Part shown: positions 44,584 through 53,068 of the stretch, piece after piece | How the letters are laid out: every line of letters begins with the position of its first letter | Numbering within the stretch: the first letter of the stretch is position 1 | Assembly: GCF_003443615.1 (NCBI RefSeq) | Contig: NZ_CP031967.1 | Span: forward strand, 3,534,001-3,598,000 | From: Alteromonas sp. BL110 | Lineage (GTDB): Bacteria; Pseudomonadota; Gammaproteobacteria; Enterobacterales; Alteromonadaceae | Reading direction: 5' to 3' | Length of the DNA: 64,000 nucleotides | Notes under the pieces: generated by a model | Database searches by the model: none | What the model was told of the DNA's origin: nothing | What the model saw: the letters and a program-made list of their open reading frames with translations, nothing else | Translations under genes and position numbers: made by a program

Positions 44584-45471
44584 ATGCTAGAGACTATTTC
44601 TTTTTCTCAACGCCAACGACTGGCGTATATCGATTTCTGCCTTTTATTTAAAGGGGCCATTCATCGCCAAGATTTAATAAACCGTTTTGAAGTAGGTTTA
44701 TCGGCGGGCTCTCGCGACTTTACGCTATACAAAGAACTTGCTCCTGATAACTTAATTTACGATCCAAGGGAAAAACGTTACTTTCAAACAGAAAACTTCG
44801 TTCCTGTTTTTGAGCATGATGCTAAACGCACCCTGGTAAAGCTTGCCAACGACATATCAGACGGATTCGATGCTATTGGCGACGTTCACTTTCCGGTGGA
44901 AAGTGCCTCTTCGCTGAACGTACCCGATATTTTTGTGGTAGCGAAAGTAGTACAAGCCATAGTAAACAAAAAGGCGATGAGCGTTATTTACACATCGCTG
45001 TCAAGTGGCAGTGGCGCAAGAGAATTAGTGCCTCATAGTATTGTTGACAACGGTCAGCGATGGCATGTGCGTGCCTTCGACAGAAAATCACAAAGTTTTC
45101 GCGATTTTGTTCTGACAAGAATTAGTAAGGTAACGGTTAAAACTGAGCCTGAAGCCCACGAATGTATTGAACACGATGAAGAGTGGGGAAGGCTTATTTC
45201 CCTTGAAATTGTGCCTCACCCAAAGAATATCAAATATTCTACGGCAATAGAGCTCGACTACGCCATGGAAGAGGGCGTGTTAACTCTGGAAGTACGTGCA
45301 GCCATGGCAGGATATTTGTTAAGGCGTTGGAACGTTGACTGTACGAAGCATGCCAGTTTACGCACCGGTGAATACCAGCTTTGGCTTAGAAATCAGCAGA
45401 GCCTAGCAGACACGGATAACCTTGCTATAGCCCCAGGCTATGTGGGCGAGCAAGAGGCTTATACCGCTTAG
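44584..45471 (+). CDS. WYL-domain transcriptional regulator (BrxR/CapW-like)
   Basis: 295 residues from the ATG at 44584; a GTG at 44575 is in frame. An N-terminal winged HTH (QRLAYIDFCLLFKGAIHRQDLINRFEVGLSAGSRDF) is followed by a WYL domain (about 130-195) with VIYTSLSSGSGARELVPHSIVDNGQRWHVRAF and DFVLTRISKV, and a C-terminal WCX-like extension. This wHTH-WYL-WCX order matches regulators of BREX and CBASS loci (BrxR/CapW). Here no such system is adjacent: a hybrid kinase converges from downstream. It may sense nucleic acid or nucleotides; its target is unknown. Confidence 0.82.
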   Translation: MLETISFSQRQRLAYIDFCLLFKGAIHRQDLINRFEVGLSAGSRDFTLYKELAPDNLIYDPREKRYFQTENFVPVFEHDAKRTLVKLANDISDGFDAIGDVHFPVESASSLNVPDIFVVAKVVQAIVNKKAMSVIYTSLSSGSGARELVPHSIVDNGQRWHVRAFDRKSQSFRDFVLTRISKVTVKTEPEAHECIEHDEEWGRLISLEIVPHPKNIKYSTAIELDYAMEEGVLTLEVRAAMAGYLLRRWNVDCTKHASLRTGEYQLWLRNQQSLADTDNLAIAPGYVGEQEAYTA

Positions 45472-45535
45472 ATACCGTTTACATGCCTTATAATTGACGT
45501 TTGGTAAACCTAGCCCATAAGTCCAAGCGTCTTTA

Positions 45536-47659
45536 CTAACTGATGTATCTTTTAATCGTAGCGAGTAGAGTGTCTTTGTCTAAGGGTTTGGGCAAGAAAT
45601 CATCCATGCCTGCGGCCAAGCACTCTTCTTTATCTTCTGCAAATGCATTTGCAGTCAGTGCGATTATAGGAGTGTTAGTTTCCAGTGTTTTTCTTAAAAT
45701 TATTGAAGCTTGGATACCGCCCATAATTGGCATATTGCAATCCATAAGAATAAGATCGAAATTATGCCGTTTGCTTACTTCAACGGCATCGCGACCATTT
45801 TTAACATGCAAAAATTTATAGCCTTCTGTTTGCAATATAGCTTTAACAATCTCAGCGTTAATTTCGTTATCTTCGGCCAATAGTATCCGTTTCTTTTTAT
45901 TAAGTTCTTGAATCTCTTGGCGGCTAACAGGTTTAGATTCAATTAACTTACTCAAATCATTTTCCAGTTCACGTCGGTTGATTGGTTTGGCGTGAGTTTT
46001 CCAAATACTTTTAAGTATTTCGTGTTCGTCTTCCAGTCTTTCTAGTTCAGCCGAAATCAATATCACTTTAGGAAACTTAGGCGGTGTTAACCTCTTAAGC
46101 TGGTGCAGTAAGTCTACGCCGCTCATTACTGGCATAGAAAGATCAAGAATAATGACATCAAAACTAAAAGGTTTGTCATCTAAAAATGCTTTTGCACTTT
46201 CATAGCTACAAGGCTCAATCGACATAGACGCCACGATGTGCTCAAAGTATTCGCGACTGGTTTGCAAGTCGTCGATGATTGCACAGCGCAAGTTGACATT
46301 GGGCACAATGTCAATGTCTGGTAGCTGCGCTTCTTTAGCGGGCATTGTGAAGCTAAACGTACTGCCTTGACCTGTGAATGAAACCACATTTATGTCGCCA
46401 CCCATTAAGTTAGCTAGCTGCTTTGCTATGCTGAGTCCTAACCCCGTACCACCAAATTCTCGCGTTGTAGATTGGTCAGCTTGTTCAAATTTTTTGAATA
46501 TATTTTCCAGTTTAGAAGCGGGTATACCAATGCCTGTATCGATAACGTCGAAAACCAGACGATTGCCATTTTTATATTTAGTGTGTGTAACTTTTAGTGT
46601 TACCGAACCTTCGGACGTAAACTTAATCGCGTTGCTAAGCAGGTTGTGTAAAATCTGTGCTATACGCGTTAGATCACCTTCAATAACATGGGGAAGGTCA
46701 GCATCTTTCAAATAGTGAAATTCAAGACCTTTGCGCTGGCAATAAACCCGCTGTAACGACACCACATCATCTAGTACTTGCAATAAATCAACAGGGGCCT
46801 GCTCTATTTTTATTTTGCCCGCCTCAATCTTTGATATGTCGAGTATGTCATTAATCAAAACCAATAACTGCCGGCCGGCTGTTTTAGCCTTTTTTAAATA
46901 CAAGTTACTTTTTTCCGGGTTATCGATCGCCAGTTCAATCATGCCAAATAAGCCATTCATAGGCGTACGTAATTCATGGCTCATGCTTGAAAGAAACTCT
47001 GACTTTGCTTTACTCGCTTTCTCTGCTTTTTCTGCGGCATCTTGTGCCAGTTCTTTCGAGTGTTCTAACGAGTTAATAGAGCGTTTAACTTGTCGCTCCA
47101 TAGGAAAAAAGATGAACGCGGCTTCAATGCTCAATAGAACAAGTGCTGCTAGCCACAGGTACATTTCAATAGTAAGAACGGTATCTACACGTGATGTTGC
47201 GTCCTGTTCAAATTGATTTACCACATTGTCTAGCTGTTGAAGGAGCGACGTAAGCTCTTCAATCGGCATGAGGGAGGAGGTTTCGCAACGTGCGTTCGTT
47301 AACAATATCTCAGTTTTATCAACGAAATTTTTGACCTTTGAATCAAGCTGTCCTTGCTGAAAATAAGTGTTAAAAGTTTGAATAGGCAGATGTTCCAACG
47401 AAACAAGATACTCATGGTTTTGTTTGAATTTAGCAAGGTCTTGTTTTAAGTAGGCTGATTCTTGATTGTCTTCACATAGTGTCGATGAAGCTGCCAACAT
47501 AGCTATGCGTTGCGATAGCATACGCTGCTGGCCCGCAATATTAATAATTTCCCCATCCTGCTTTTGCTCTTTAATTAAGCCAGAAAGAATGAAAAAAGAC
47601 AGGGTAATCAGCGATGCTGTTAGCGCTAAAGCAACAATATATCGAAAACGTATGGACAT
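45536..47659 (-). CDS. Hybrid sensor histidine kinase with two receiver domains
   Basis: 707 residues. TM1 (about 8-28) and TM2 (about 168-186) flank a periplasmic PilJ/NIT-like sensor domain with NIAGQQRMLSQRIAMLAA. HisKA follows (phospho-acceptor His in LSSMSHELRTPMNG), then HATPase_c (LLSNAIKF, DTGIGIP, GGTGLGLSIAKQL) and two receivers: about 450-565 (AIIDD, Asp in VIILDLSMPVMSG) and about 585-705 (LLAEDNEINAEI, Asp in LILMDCNMPIMGG). The PilJ-type N-terminus is found in nitrate or redox sensors. It is monocistronic, and an HPt partner is not in the window. A diguanylate cyclase output is absent. Confidence 0.92.
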   Translation of the reverse strand: MSIRFRYIVALALTASLITLSFFILSGLIKEQKQDGEIINIAGQQRMLSQRIAMLAASSTLCEDNQESAYLKQDLAKFKQNHEYLVSLEHLPIQTFNTYFQQGQLDSKVKNFVDKTEILLTNARCETSSLMPIEELTSLLQQLDNVVNQFEQDATSRVDTVLTIEMYLWLAALVLLSIEAAFIFFPMERQVKRSINSLEHSKELAQDAAEKAEKASKAKSEFLSSMSHELRTPMNGLFGMIELAIDNPEKSNLYLKKAKTAGRQLLVLINDILDISKIEAGKIKIEQAPVDLLQVLDDVVSLQRVYCQRKGLEFHYLKDADLPHVIEGDLTRIAQILHNLLSNAIKFTSEGSVTLKVTHTKYKNGNRLVFDVIDTGIGIPASKLENIFKKFEQADQSTTREFGGTGLGLSIAKQLANLMGGDINVVSFTGQGSTFSFTMPAKEAQLPDIDIVPNVNLRCAIIDDLQTSREYFEHIVASMSIEPCSYESAKAFLDDKPFSFDVIILDLSMPVMSGVDLLHQLKRLTPPKFPKVILISAELERLEDEHEILKSIWKTHAKPINRRELENDLSKLIESKPVSRQEIQELNKKKRILLAEDNEINAEIVKAILQTEGYKFLHVKNGRDAVEVSKRHNFDLILMDCNMPIMGGIQASIILRKTLETNTPIIALTANAFAEDKEECLAAGMDDFLPKPLDKDTLLATIKRYIS

Positions 47660-47909
47660 AAGGTAAAGAGATGCACAGTGGTAACTAAAAGATAATAGAT
47701 GCCAACTAGTTACGCAAACTGATAGGAGAAATAGTTAGGGTATCTTGCTGTGCTGAGCGCCCTGCAACAAAAAATTCATAAACTGACCAAGTAGCCCAAC
47801 TTTTATTAATCACACATTCAATAAACTTAGGTTTTACCTAGGCTAGGTTGTTTTCTCTAATAGTTTTAATCGACTTTTTAAACTCTTGTGTCAATAAAGC
47901 TTCATTTTG
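47660..47909. other. Intergenic region between the hybrid kinase and the PhoX gene
   Basis: The kinase promoter should lie at the left and the Pho box at the right (47910-47938). Between them I see only AT-rich sequence with no ORF or hairpin of note. Confidence 0.5.
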
Positions 47910-47938
47910 GCGTCAATTCACTGTCACTAGAATGTCAC
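47910..47938 (+). promoter_or_regulatory. Pho box with three 7-bp units upstream of the PhoX gene
   Basis: GCGTCAA-TTCA-CTGTCAC-TAGA-ATGTCAC: three TGTCA-type heptamers at exact 11-bp periodicity with 4-bp spacers, the PhoB-binding pattern. The site is about 100 bp upstream of the ATG. PhoB activation in low phosphate is inferred from this and the gene product. Confidence 0.75.
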
Positions 47939-48039
47939 AAATGTCCTCCAGAATTTTCGCCCGCTAAGACCGTTTACTGAGGTGAGATTTCTGCTTGCCT
48001 CTCTTCAATATAGAAAACAACTATAAGCAAGGAACCACA

Positions 48040-49896
48040 ATGAAAAGCGAAACTCTTCGTGGAATTAAATATTCAGCGATAGCTCTAGCTGTAACACTTG
48101 GAATGACAGCCTGTTCACTAGAAGGTGATGACGGCGAAGATGGTGTACAAGGTCCAGTAGGAGAGCAAGGCCCGGCAGGTGAACAAGGTCCAGTAGGTGA
48201 GCAAGGTCCGCAAGGTGATACGGCGGGCACGCTAACACGTATTGCAACGGTTCCTCTTGGCGCAGAAGTTACCGGTATTTTCTTGACTGATGAAGGTGAC
48301 CTCTTCTTTAACGTTCAGCATCCTTCAGGCACTAACGCTGCCACTACAAGCGTTAATGATATGCCGATTAACACAGGTACTGTGGGTGTACTGGCAGGCG
48401 CTAACTTTAATAACTTGCCTGTTACTTTACCAAATTCTCCAGTACCTAGCTCTGACGAAGAAAAAGAGCTGGTTGTTTCTGCTATTGGTCAATATCAAGT
48501 ACTAGGTCAAACGGGTGATACCTTTGGTACTGACCTGCCAGAAGGCTTAGGGCATATCTACACCCTCGATGGCGAAGAGCTAGTTTTGGAAAATGATATG
48601 CCTGACTTTAACGGCTTTATTTCAACTGCTGAAGGCGAAGGGTATCTTTTCTCGAACTGGGAAGAACTACCCGGCGGTATGAGCCGCATGAAAGTAGAAA
48701 AAGATGAATTCGGTATGTGGGAAGTCACAGAAGCAATGATGCTAGATTTCTCCCCAGTATGGGGCACGGCGGCTAACTGTTTCGGTTCAATGTCACCATG
48801 GGGTACGCCACTTACATCTGAAGAGTGGGTGGTTGATTCAGCCGTAGACACAACAACGTCTCCTAACTGGAATAACCCTGAAGCCGTATCTACAGATGCA
48901 CGCTTAGGTCGAATGTGGCAAATGACGGCGCCGGATGCGCCAAACCCTTATAACTATGGCTACATTGCAGAAGTAACAGAGCCATTGGCTGATGAGCCGG
49001 TGATTGTTAAGCACTTCACGATGGGGCGTTATGAGCACGAAAACTCTACGGTAATGCCTGATGGAAAAACCGTTTATCTTTCTCAAGATGATACGGGCGG
49101 CGTGCTGTTTAAATTTGTTGCTGATACTGCAGAAGACTTATCTGCAGGTACGCTTTACGGGGCTAAACTAACTCAAGATGCAGGTCAAAATGACCCAGCA
49201 ACAACGGGCTTTGCTGTTGAGTGGGTTGAGCTAGCTAGTGGCGACAATATGACTATTCGCGCATGGATTGACGAGTACAACGGTATTGGTACCGACGATT
49301 ACGTAGATGGCCAAAGCTCTTACATCACAATGGCAGACGTTCAGGCGTGGGCAGATGGCGATGCAACTTACCCAACGGTAGAAGAGGGCGGTTCAAGCGT
49401 TACAGCCGGTGAGCCAATGGATGACCGTGTTGCATTTTTAGAAAGTCGTGCGGCGGCTCGTCTTAAAGGCGCAACGGCAGAGTGGAGAAAACTGGAAGGT
49501 ATCTCTATTAATCAGAAACGCGCACAAGAAGCCGTTGAGGGTGTCGATACTATTGAAGGTGAAGTAGTAGAAAATGCATACCTTTATATCGGCATTGCGG
49601 ATATCGATAACACCATGATTGATGATGAAGGCGATATGCAATTATCTGCCCGCGTTAAAGATTGTGGTGGTGTTTATCGCGCCAAACTCGAAGAAGGCTA
49701 CAACATTTCTCGTATCGAACCCGTTGTGATGGGCGGTACCTACCGTTCAAGCCTGACCGGTGCAGAGCGTTGTGACGTTGAGCAGCTATCTCAGCCAGAT
49801 AACGTTGTGGTAATGAACGACGGCCGTATCCTTATCGGTGAAGATGGTTTCCAAGAAAACAACACGCTGTGGATGTATGAACCAGCAGATAAATAA
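48040..49896 (+). CDS. PhoX-family (DUF839) phosphatase-like lipoprotein with a collagen-like stretch
   Basis: 618 residues from the ATG at 48040, preceded by AAGGA. The lipobox VTLGMTACS anchors the protein by lipid. Residues about 30-60 are collagen-like Gly-X-Y repeats (GPVGEQGPAGEQGPVGEQGP). The rest is a PhoX-type beta-propeller: NCFGSMSPWGTPLTSEEWV, GRMWQMTAPDAP, GRYEHENSTVMPDGKTVYLS and CGGVYRAKLEEGYNISRIEP. PhoX enzymes are Ca/Fe-dependent phosphomonoesterases. Classical PhoX uses a Tat signal and here a lipoprotein signal is used. A Pho box upstream supports phosphate control. Catalytic metal ligands were not checked one by one. Confidence 0.82.
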   Translation: MKSETLRGIKYSAIALAVTLGMTACSLEGDDGEDGVQGPVGEQGPAGEQGPVGEQGPQGDTAGTLTRIATVPLGAEVTGIFLTDEGDLFFNVQHPSGTNAATTSVNDMPINTGTVGVLAGANFNNLPVTLPNSPVPSSDEEKELVVSAIGQYQVLGQTGDTFGTDLPEGLGHIYTLDGEELVLENDMPDFNGFISTAEGEGYLFSNWEELPGGMSRMKVEKDEFGMWEVTEAMMLDFSPVWGTAANCFGSMSPWGTPLTSEEWVVDSAVDTTTSPNWNNPEAVSTDARLGRMWQMTAPDAPNPYNYGYIAEVTEPLADEPVIVKHFTMGRYEHENSTVMPDGKTVYLSQDDTGGVLFKFVADTAEDLSAGTLYGAKLTQDAGQNDPATTGFAVEWVELASGDNMTIRAWIDEYNGIGTDDYVDGQSSYITMADVQAWADGDATYPTVEEGGSSVTAGEPMDDRVAFLESRAAARLKGATAEWRKLEGISINQKRAQEAVEGVDTIEGEVVENAYLYIGIADIDNTMIDDEGDMQLSARVKDCGGVYRAKLEEGYNISRIEPVVMGGTYRSSLTGAERCDVEQLSQPDNVVVMNDGRILIGEDGFQENNTLWMYEPADK

Positions 49897-49919
49897 GTTT
49901 TCTTTTTAATTTAAGATAT

Positions 49920-49946
49920 GCCGGGTGTTTACACATCCGGCTTTTT
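49920..49946 (+). terminator. Terminator between the PhoX gene and the diheme lipoprotein gene
   Basis: GCCGG-GTGT / ACAC-(AT bulge)-CCGGC stem with a 2-nt loop, followed by TTTTT. Partial read-through to the next gene is possible because its ATG is only 15 bp on. Confidence 0.75.
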
Positions 49947-49960
49947 CCGTTGTGACGATT

Positions 49961-51703
49961 ATGAAAATACTAAAAATAACTTCAAGTGCAGGCTTTCTGC
50001 TTTCACTACTTGTCAGTGCAGGGTGCACTGAAAGCGCAAGTGCTGATGTAAGCAATCAATTAAATAGTGGCGTAAGCGCAATTTCTTATTCTGCTAATGG
50101 GAAAGAACCTTTATCAGCGCAAATAAACGCAGACAGTGCACACGCTTATCCATACCAAGAAGGGGACGATATTCCCGCACTCGCGTATATAGAACATAAT
50201 GAAGTGTATAACCCCGAATCGGTTATTCCTCCCCAGTGCTATACAAAAACAGAAGGCGTAAATAACCCTTGTTACGCATGCCACCAAAGCTACGATTCGA
50301 TAGAAAAGCGGCCTAACCAAATGGGTGATGGTACCCTGCAGGGCAACTATGAATTTTCAGATGTTGGGTTAACAAATAGCTGGAAGAACCTGTTTATTGA
50401 CCGTACCTCGCTTATAGCGGGCATTGACGATGTTACAATTAGAAAATATGTAGAACAAGACAACTACACTGCATCAATTCAAAAAGATGCGATGCCAGAA
50501 TATATGCGTATCGAGAGTTTAAGTGAAGCTGAGAAGGCTTTTGACAAAGATGGTTTCGCTAAAGATGGCAGTGGGTGGGTGTCTTATAATTACAAACCGT
50601 TTCCTAGTACCTTCTGGCCGACCAACGGGTCAACGGGCGATGCTATGATTAGGCTCCCAAATAACTTTCAAACCCTAGATGGCAAGTTTAATAAAACAGT
50701 TTATACCTTAAACCTTAGCCTGGTTGAAATGACGCTTAAAGAACTTAATAAACTAAGTGTAGCGCCAGTAGATGAGACAGCCATTAATGTAGATGTTAAC
50801 CAAGACGGCGAACTGACAGCGTCTGTAACAGAAATTGTTCGTACTTCACATTATGTTGGTGATGCGAGAGAGGTTCCTCTGGCCCATATGCTTTACCCTG
50901 AAGGCACTGAGTTTTTGCATACTGTTCGCTACATCGGTGTGGACGATAACGGGAATATTTATAATGCGCCGCGGATGAAAGAAGTGCGCTACATGAAAAA
51001 GCATATGTTTAGAAGCAGAGAAAGCTTAGCATCGGCCTATTATGCCGAGGCAAAAGATAAGCATTTCGAAAAGCTGCCTCAAACTCGCTACTTGGGTGAA
51101 AAGGGGATAGACAACGGCTTTGGCTGGACAATTAATGGTTTTATCGAAGATGAGCAAGGGGAGCTGCGTGCGCAGCACGATCAAGAGCTAGCGTTTTGTA
51201 ACGGCTGTCATAAAACAGTAGGGTCAACATTTGACCAGACATTTTCATTCGCTCGTAAAGTACCTGGCGAGGCGGGGTGGGGCTATATTGATTTGCGTGC
51301 CATCGAAGATGTGCCAAACATTAATGAAGAAAAAGGTGAATACCTGACCTACATGGAACGTGTAGGAGGCGGTGATGAATTCCGTCAAAACGGTGAAATG
51401 TTGGCAAAGTGGTTCGATGAAAAAGGCATGGTAAACAGAGAAAAGGTACAGCGTGCTAAGTCAGTATACGACATCATCACGCCTTCATCGGAGCGCGCTT
51501 ATGCATTAAACAAAGCTTACTTAACCATAGTTAGAGAGCAAAGCTATCTGTTTGGTCGCGATGCTACGCTTACCAAAGCAAATAACGTATTAAGTACTAT
51601 TGATGCCGATCAGCCGCCGCTGAAACCTGAACATCGCTTTAAGTGGGATATGCGGCTTAACTGGCGCCAAGCAAGCCCGAACGCTATCGCACAGGCGCAA
51701 TAG
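49961..51703 (+). CDS. Diheme cytochrome c-like lipoprotein
   Basis: 580 residues from the ATG at 49961. A lipoprotein signal ends at LLVSAGCTES. Two CxxCH heme-binding motifs are present, CYACH (about residue 107) and CNGCH (about residue 415), 300 residues apart. The rest is hydrophilic, with conserved-looking FWPTNGSTGDAMIRLP, GDAREVPLAHMLYPEG and a C-terminal HRFKWDMRLNWRQ. I do not recognise a specific family; a periplasmic electron-transfer or oxidase-like role is possible. It follows PhoX on the same strand with a terminator between, so co-regulation by phosphate is uncertain. Confidence 0.7.
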   Translation: MKILKITSSAGFLLSLLVSAGCTESASADVSNQLNSGVSAISYSANGKEPLSAQINADSAHAYPYQEGDDIPALAYIEHNEVYNPESVIPPQCYTKTEGVNNPCYACHQSYDSIEKRPNQMGDGTLQGNYEFSDVGLTNSWKNLFIDRTSLIAGIDDVTIRKYVEQDNYTASIQKDAMPEYMRIESLSEAEKAFDKDGFAKDGSGWVSYNYKPFPSTFWPTNGSTGDAMIRLPNNFQTLDGKFNKTVYTLNLSLVEMTLKELNKLSVAPVDETAINVDVNQDGELTASVTEIVRTSHYVGDAREVPLAHMLYPEGTEFLHTVRYIGVDDNGNIYNAPRMKEVRYMKKHMFRSRESLASAYYAEAKDKHFEKLPQTRYLGEKGIDNGFGWTINGFIEDEQGELRAQHDQELAFCNGCHKTVGSTFDQTFSFARKVPGEAGWGYIDLRAIEDVPNINEEKGEYLTYMERVGGGDEFRQNGEMLAKWFDEKGMVNREKVQRAKSVYDIITPSSERAYALNKAYLTIVREQSYLFGRDATLTKANNVLSTIDADQPPLKPEHRFKWDMRLNWRQASPNAIAQAQ

Positions 51704-51737
51704 CGTTGGCTTAATTTGCTAGAATGATGCTTGCGAA

Positions 51738-52331
51738 CTACAACGGGTTCGCAGGCATTATTTCGAATTGAATTGGCTTGTATCTAAAGTTGTTAGATTC
51801 ACCGGCAGAACATGCAGTTAACCCTACAATCATATCCATTTTAGCTTCAAATATCGTGTAATCGCCGGCTTTTGACTTTGGCGGCAAAACAGCAATTTTA
51901 CCCGTACTGTCTACCTCAACATTCATAAATGTATTGAAGGTTGTACATACGTGATGCTCCGGGATATCAAACTCCGCAAAAGCGGCCACTAAGTTACCAT
52001 GGCAGCCTGGGACCGGTTCCTCATTAGGGTAAAAATGTTTGAAGGTATCTACACTACAGGGCGTTAGTAAAAAATCGTGATCTTCTACTTTGTCCTCGAT
52101 GATCTCGAACATAACGTTACTTTGATTAGAATAAAGCAGGCTGCCTTTTTTAAACTGTAGGCTTTCATTGTAGTCTAGGCTTCTGCCAGAAGAGATAAAC
52201 TCATCTTTATCATGCTCATTAAACGCATAAAGGTCTGCTACTTGCTCACCTTCAGGGTCAATTACCTTAAGACGTTCACCTTTTTTGATAGTAAATGCAG
52301 TACCACTTCTTGGCTGTATAGTTTGTCTCAT
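51738..52331 (-). CDS. DUF1989 (urea carboxylase-associated) family protein
   Basis: 197 residues. It has the DUF1989 pattern: GTAFTIKKGERLKVIDPEGE and QVADLYAFN near the N-terminus, SGRSLDYNE, YSNQSNVMFEI, a His/Cys-rich centre (CSVDTFKHFYPNEEPVPGCH, HVCTTFNTFMNV) and DYTIFEAKMDMIVGLTACSA. In other bacteria these proteins accompany urea carboxylase or guanidine catabolism; neither is here. It is last in a minus-strand run with a YqcI/YcgG-family gene (24 bp gap) and a glycosyltransferase. This suggests a shared small-molecule pathway on guanidino compounds (inference). Confidence 0.85.
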   Translation of the reverse strand: MRQTIQPRSGTAFTIKKGERLKVIDPEGEQVADLYAFNEHDKDEFISSGRSLDYNESLQFKKGSLLYSNQSNVMFEIIEDKVEDHDFLLTPCSVDTFKHFYPNEEPVPGCHGNLVAAFAEFDIPEHHVCTTFNTFMNVEVDSTGKIAVLPPKSKAGDYTIFEAKMDMIVGLTACSAGESNNFRYKPIQFEIMPANPL

Positions 52332-52355
52332 ACTGTGCCTTTTATATTTTAAGAG

Positions 52356-53021
52356 TTAGTTTTTTACTTGCTTAAAGGGACATTCCCAATTTTCTGAATG
52401 CTTTTTACCACTGTATTGATAAACTTCCGAACTTTCACCATGATTCGCAAGCAGTGGGTTTTTACTACCGCAGTAGGCGGTATCACGTTTTCTAATATGA
52501 TCTCTAAATGCTTCAAACTTCTGCTGTTTACGAAGCAGTTCAAATTGTTCGTGTAAATTAAATACAATGGCGGGATGAGAAAAACGTCGGCTTTTTCTAG
52601 AGGCATTTGGATGCAACCCGATAACGAAAAAGCCTTTACCGCCAAGACTTAAGCTAAACTGCGCACTGTGAGGGTCGCTTGACACTTTACTATCCCAACT
52701 TTTTAAGCAAGCGTCTACTTCATGAAGACGTTGAAGCTTTCCCCAAAGTACCTTATCAAACTCAGTTTCAGTTATGCTATCGGGTTGTTCGAAGGTCACC
52801 ACAAGTGAGGAGTACATATCACGCTTTAACGTAAATGTTTCCACGAATTTGTGAATTGAAGCCAAAATATCAGTTTCATTGCTTTCACAACGAATATCGT
52901 CAAACTGTAGAACGTGAATTTGCTTTTTATTAAAGGCCGTTTTAGCACCTACACAGGGGAAGTCATCTTCCCCCACAAATGATAGAAAACGATGTGTTAG
53001 ATCAGGTTTTATTAAGGACAT
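52356..53021 (-). CDS. YqcI/YcgG-family heme N-hydroxylase-like protein
   Basis: 221 residues of the YqcI/YcgG family (PF08892): an N-terminal DFPCVGAKTAFNKKQIHV, then VTFEQPDS, HPNASRKSRRFSHPAIVFNLHEQFELLR, and the closing DTAYCGSKNPLLANHGESSEVYQYSG. Characterised members (GntA of guanitoxin and DcsA of D-cycloserine biosynthesis) are heme enzymes that N-hydroxylate L-arginine-type guanidines. Whether this one acts on arginine is inferred. The His/Cys residues in the second half are candidate heme ligands. It is in the middle of a three-gene minus-strand run. Confidence 0.82.
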   Translation of the reverse strand: MSLIKPDLTHRFLSFVGEDDFPCVGAKTAFNKKQIHVLQFDDIRCESNETDILASIHKFVETFTLKRDMYSSLVVTFEQPDSITETEFDKVLWGKLQRLHEVDACLKSWDSKVSSDPHSAQFSLSLGGKGFFVIGLHPNASRKSRRFSHPAIVFNLHEQFELLRKQQKFEAFRDHIRKRDTAYCGSKNPLLANHGESSEVYQYSGKKHSENWECPFKQVKN

Positions 53022-53068
53022 TCCATATCTCCCTACTTAAACATTTCCGCTTACTTCTATGAGAGAAA

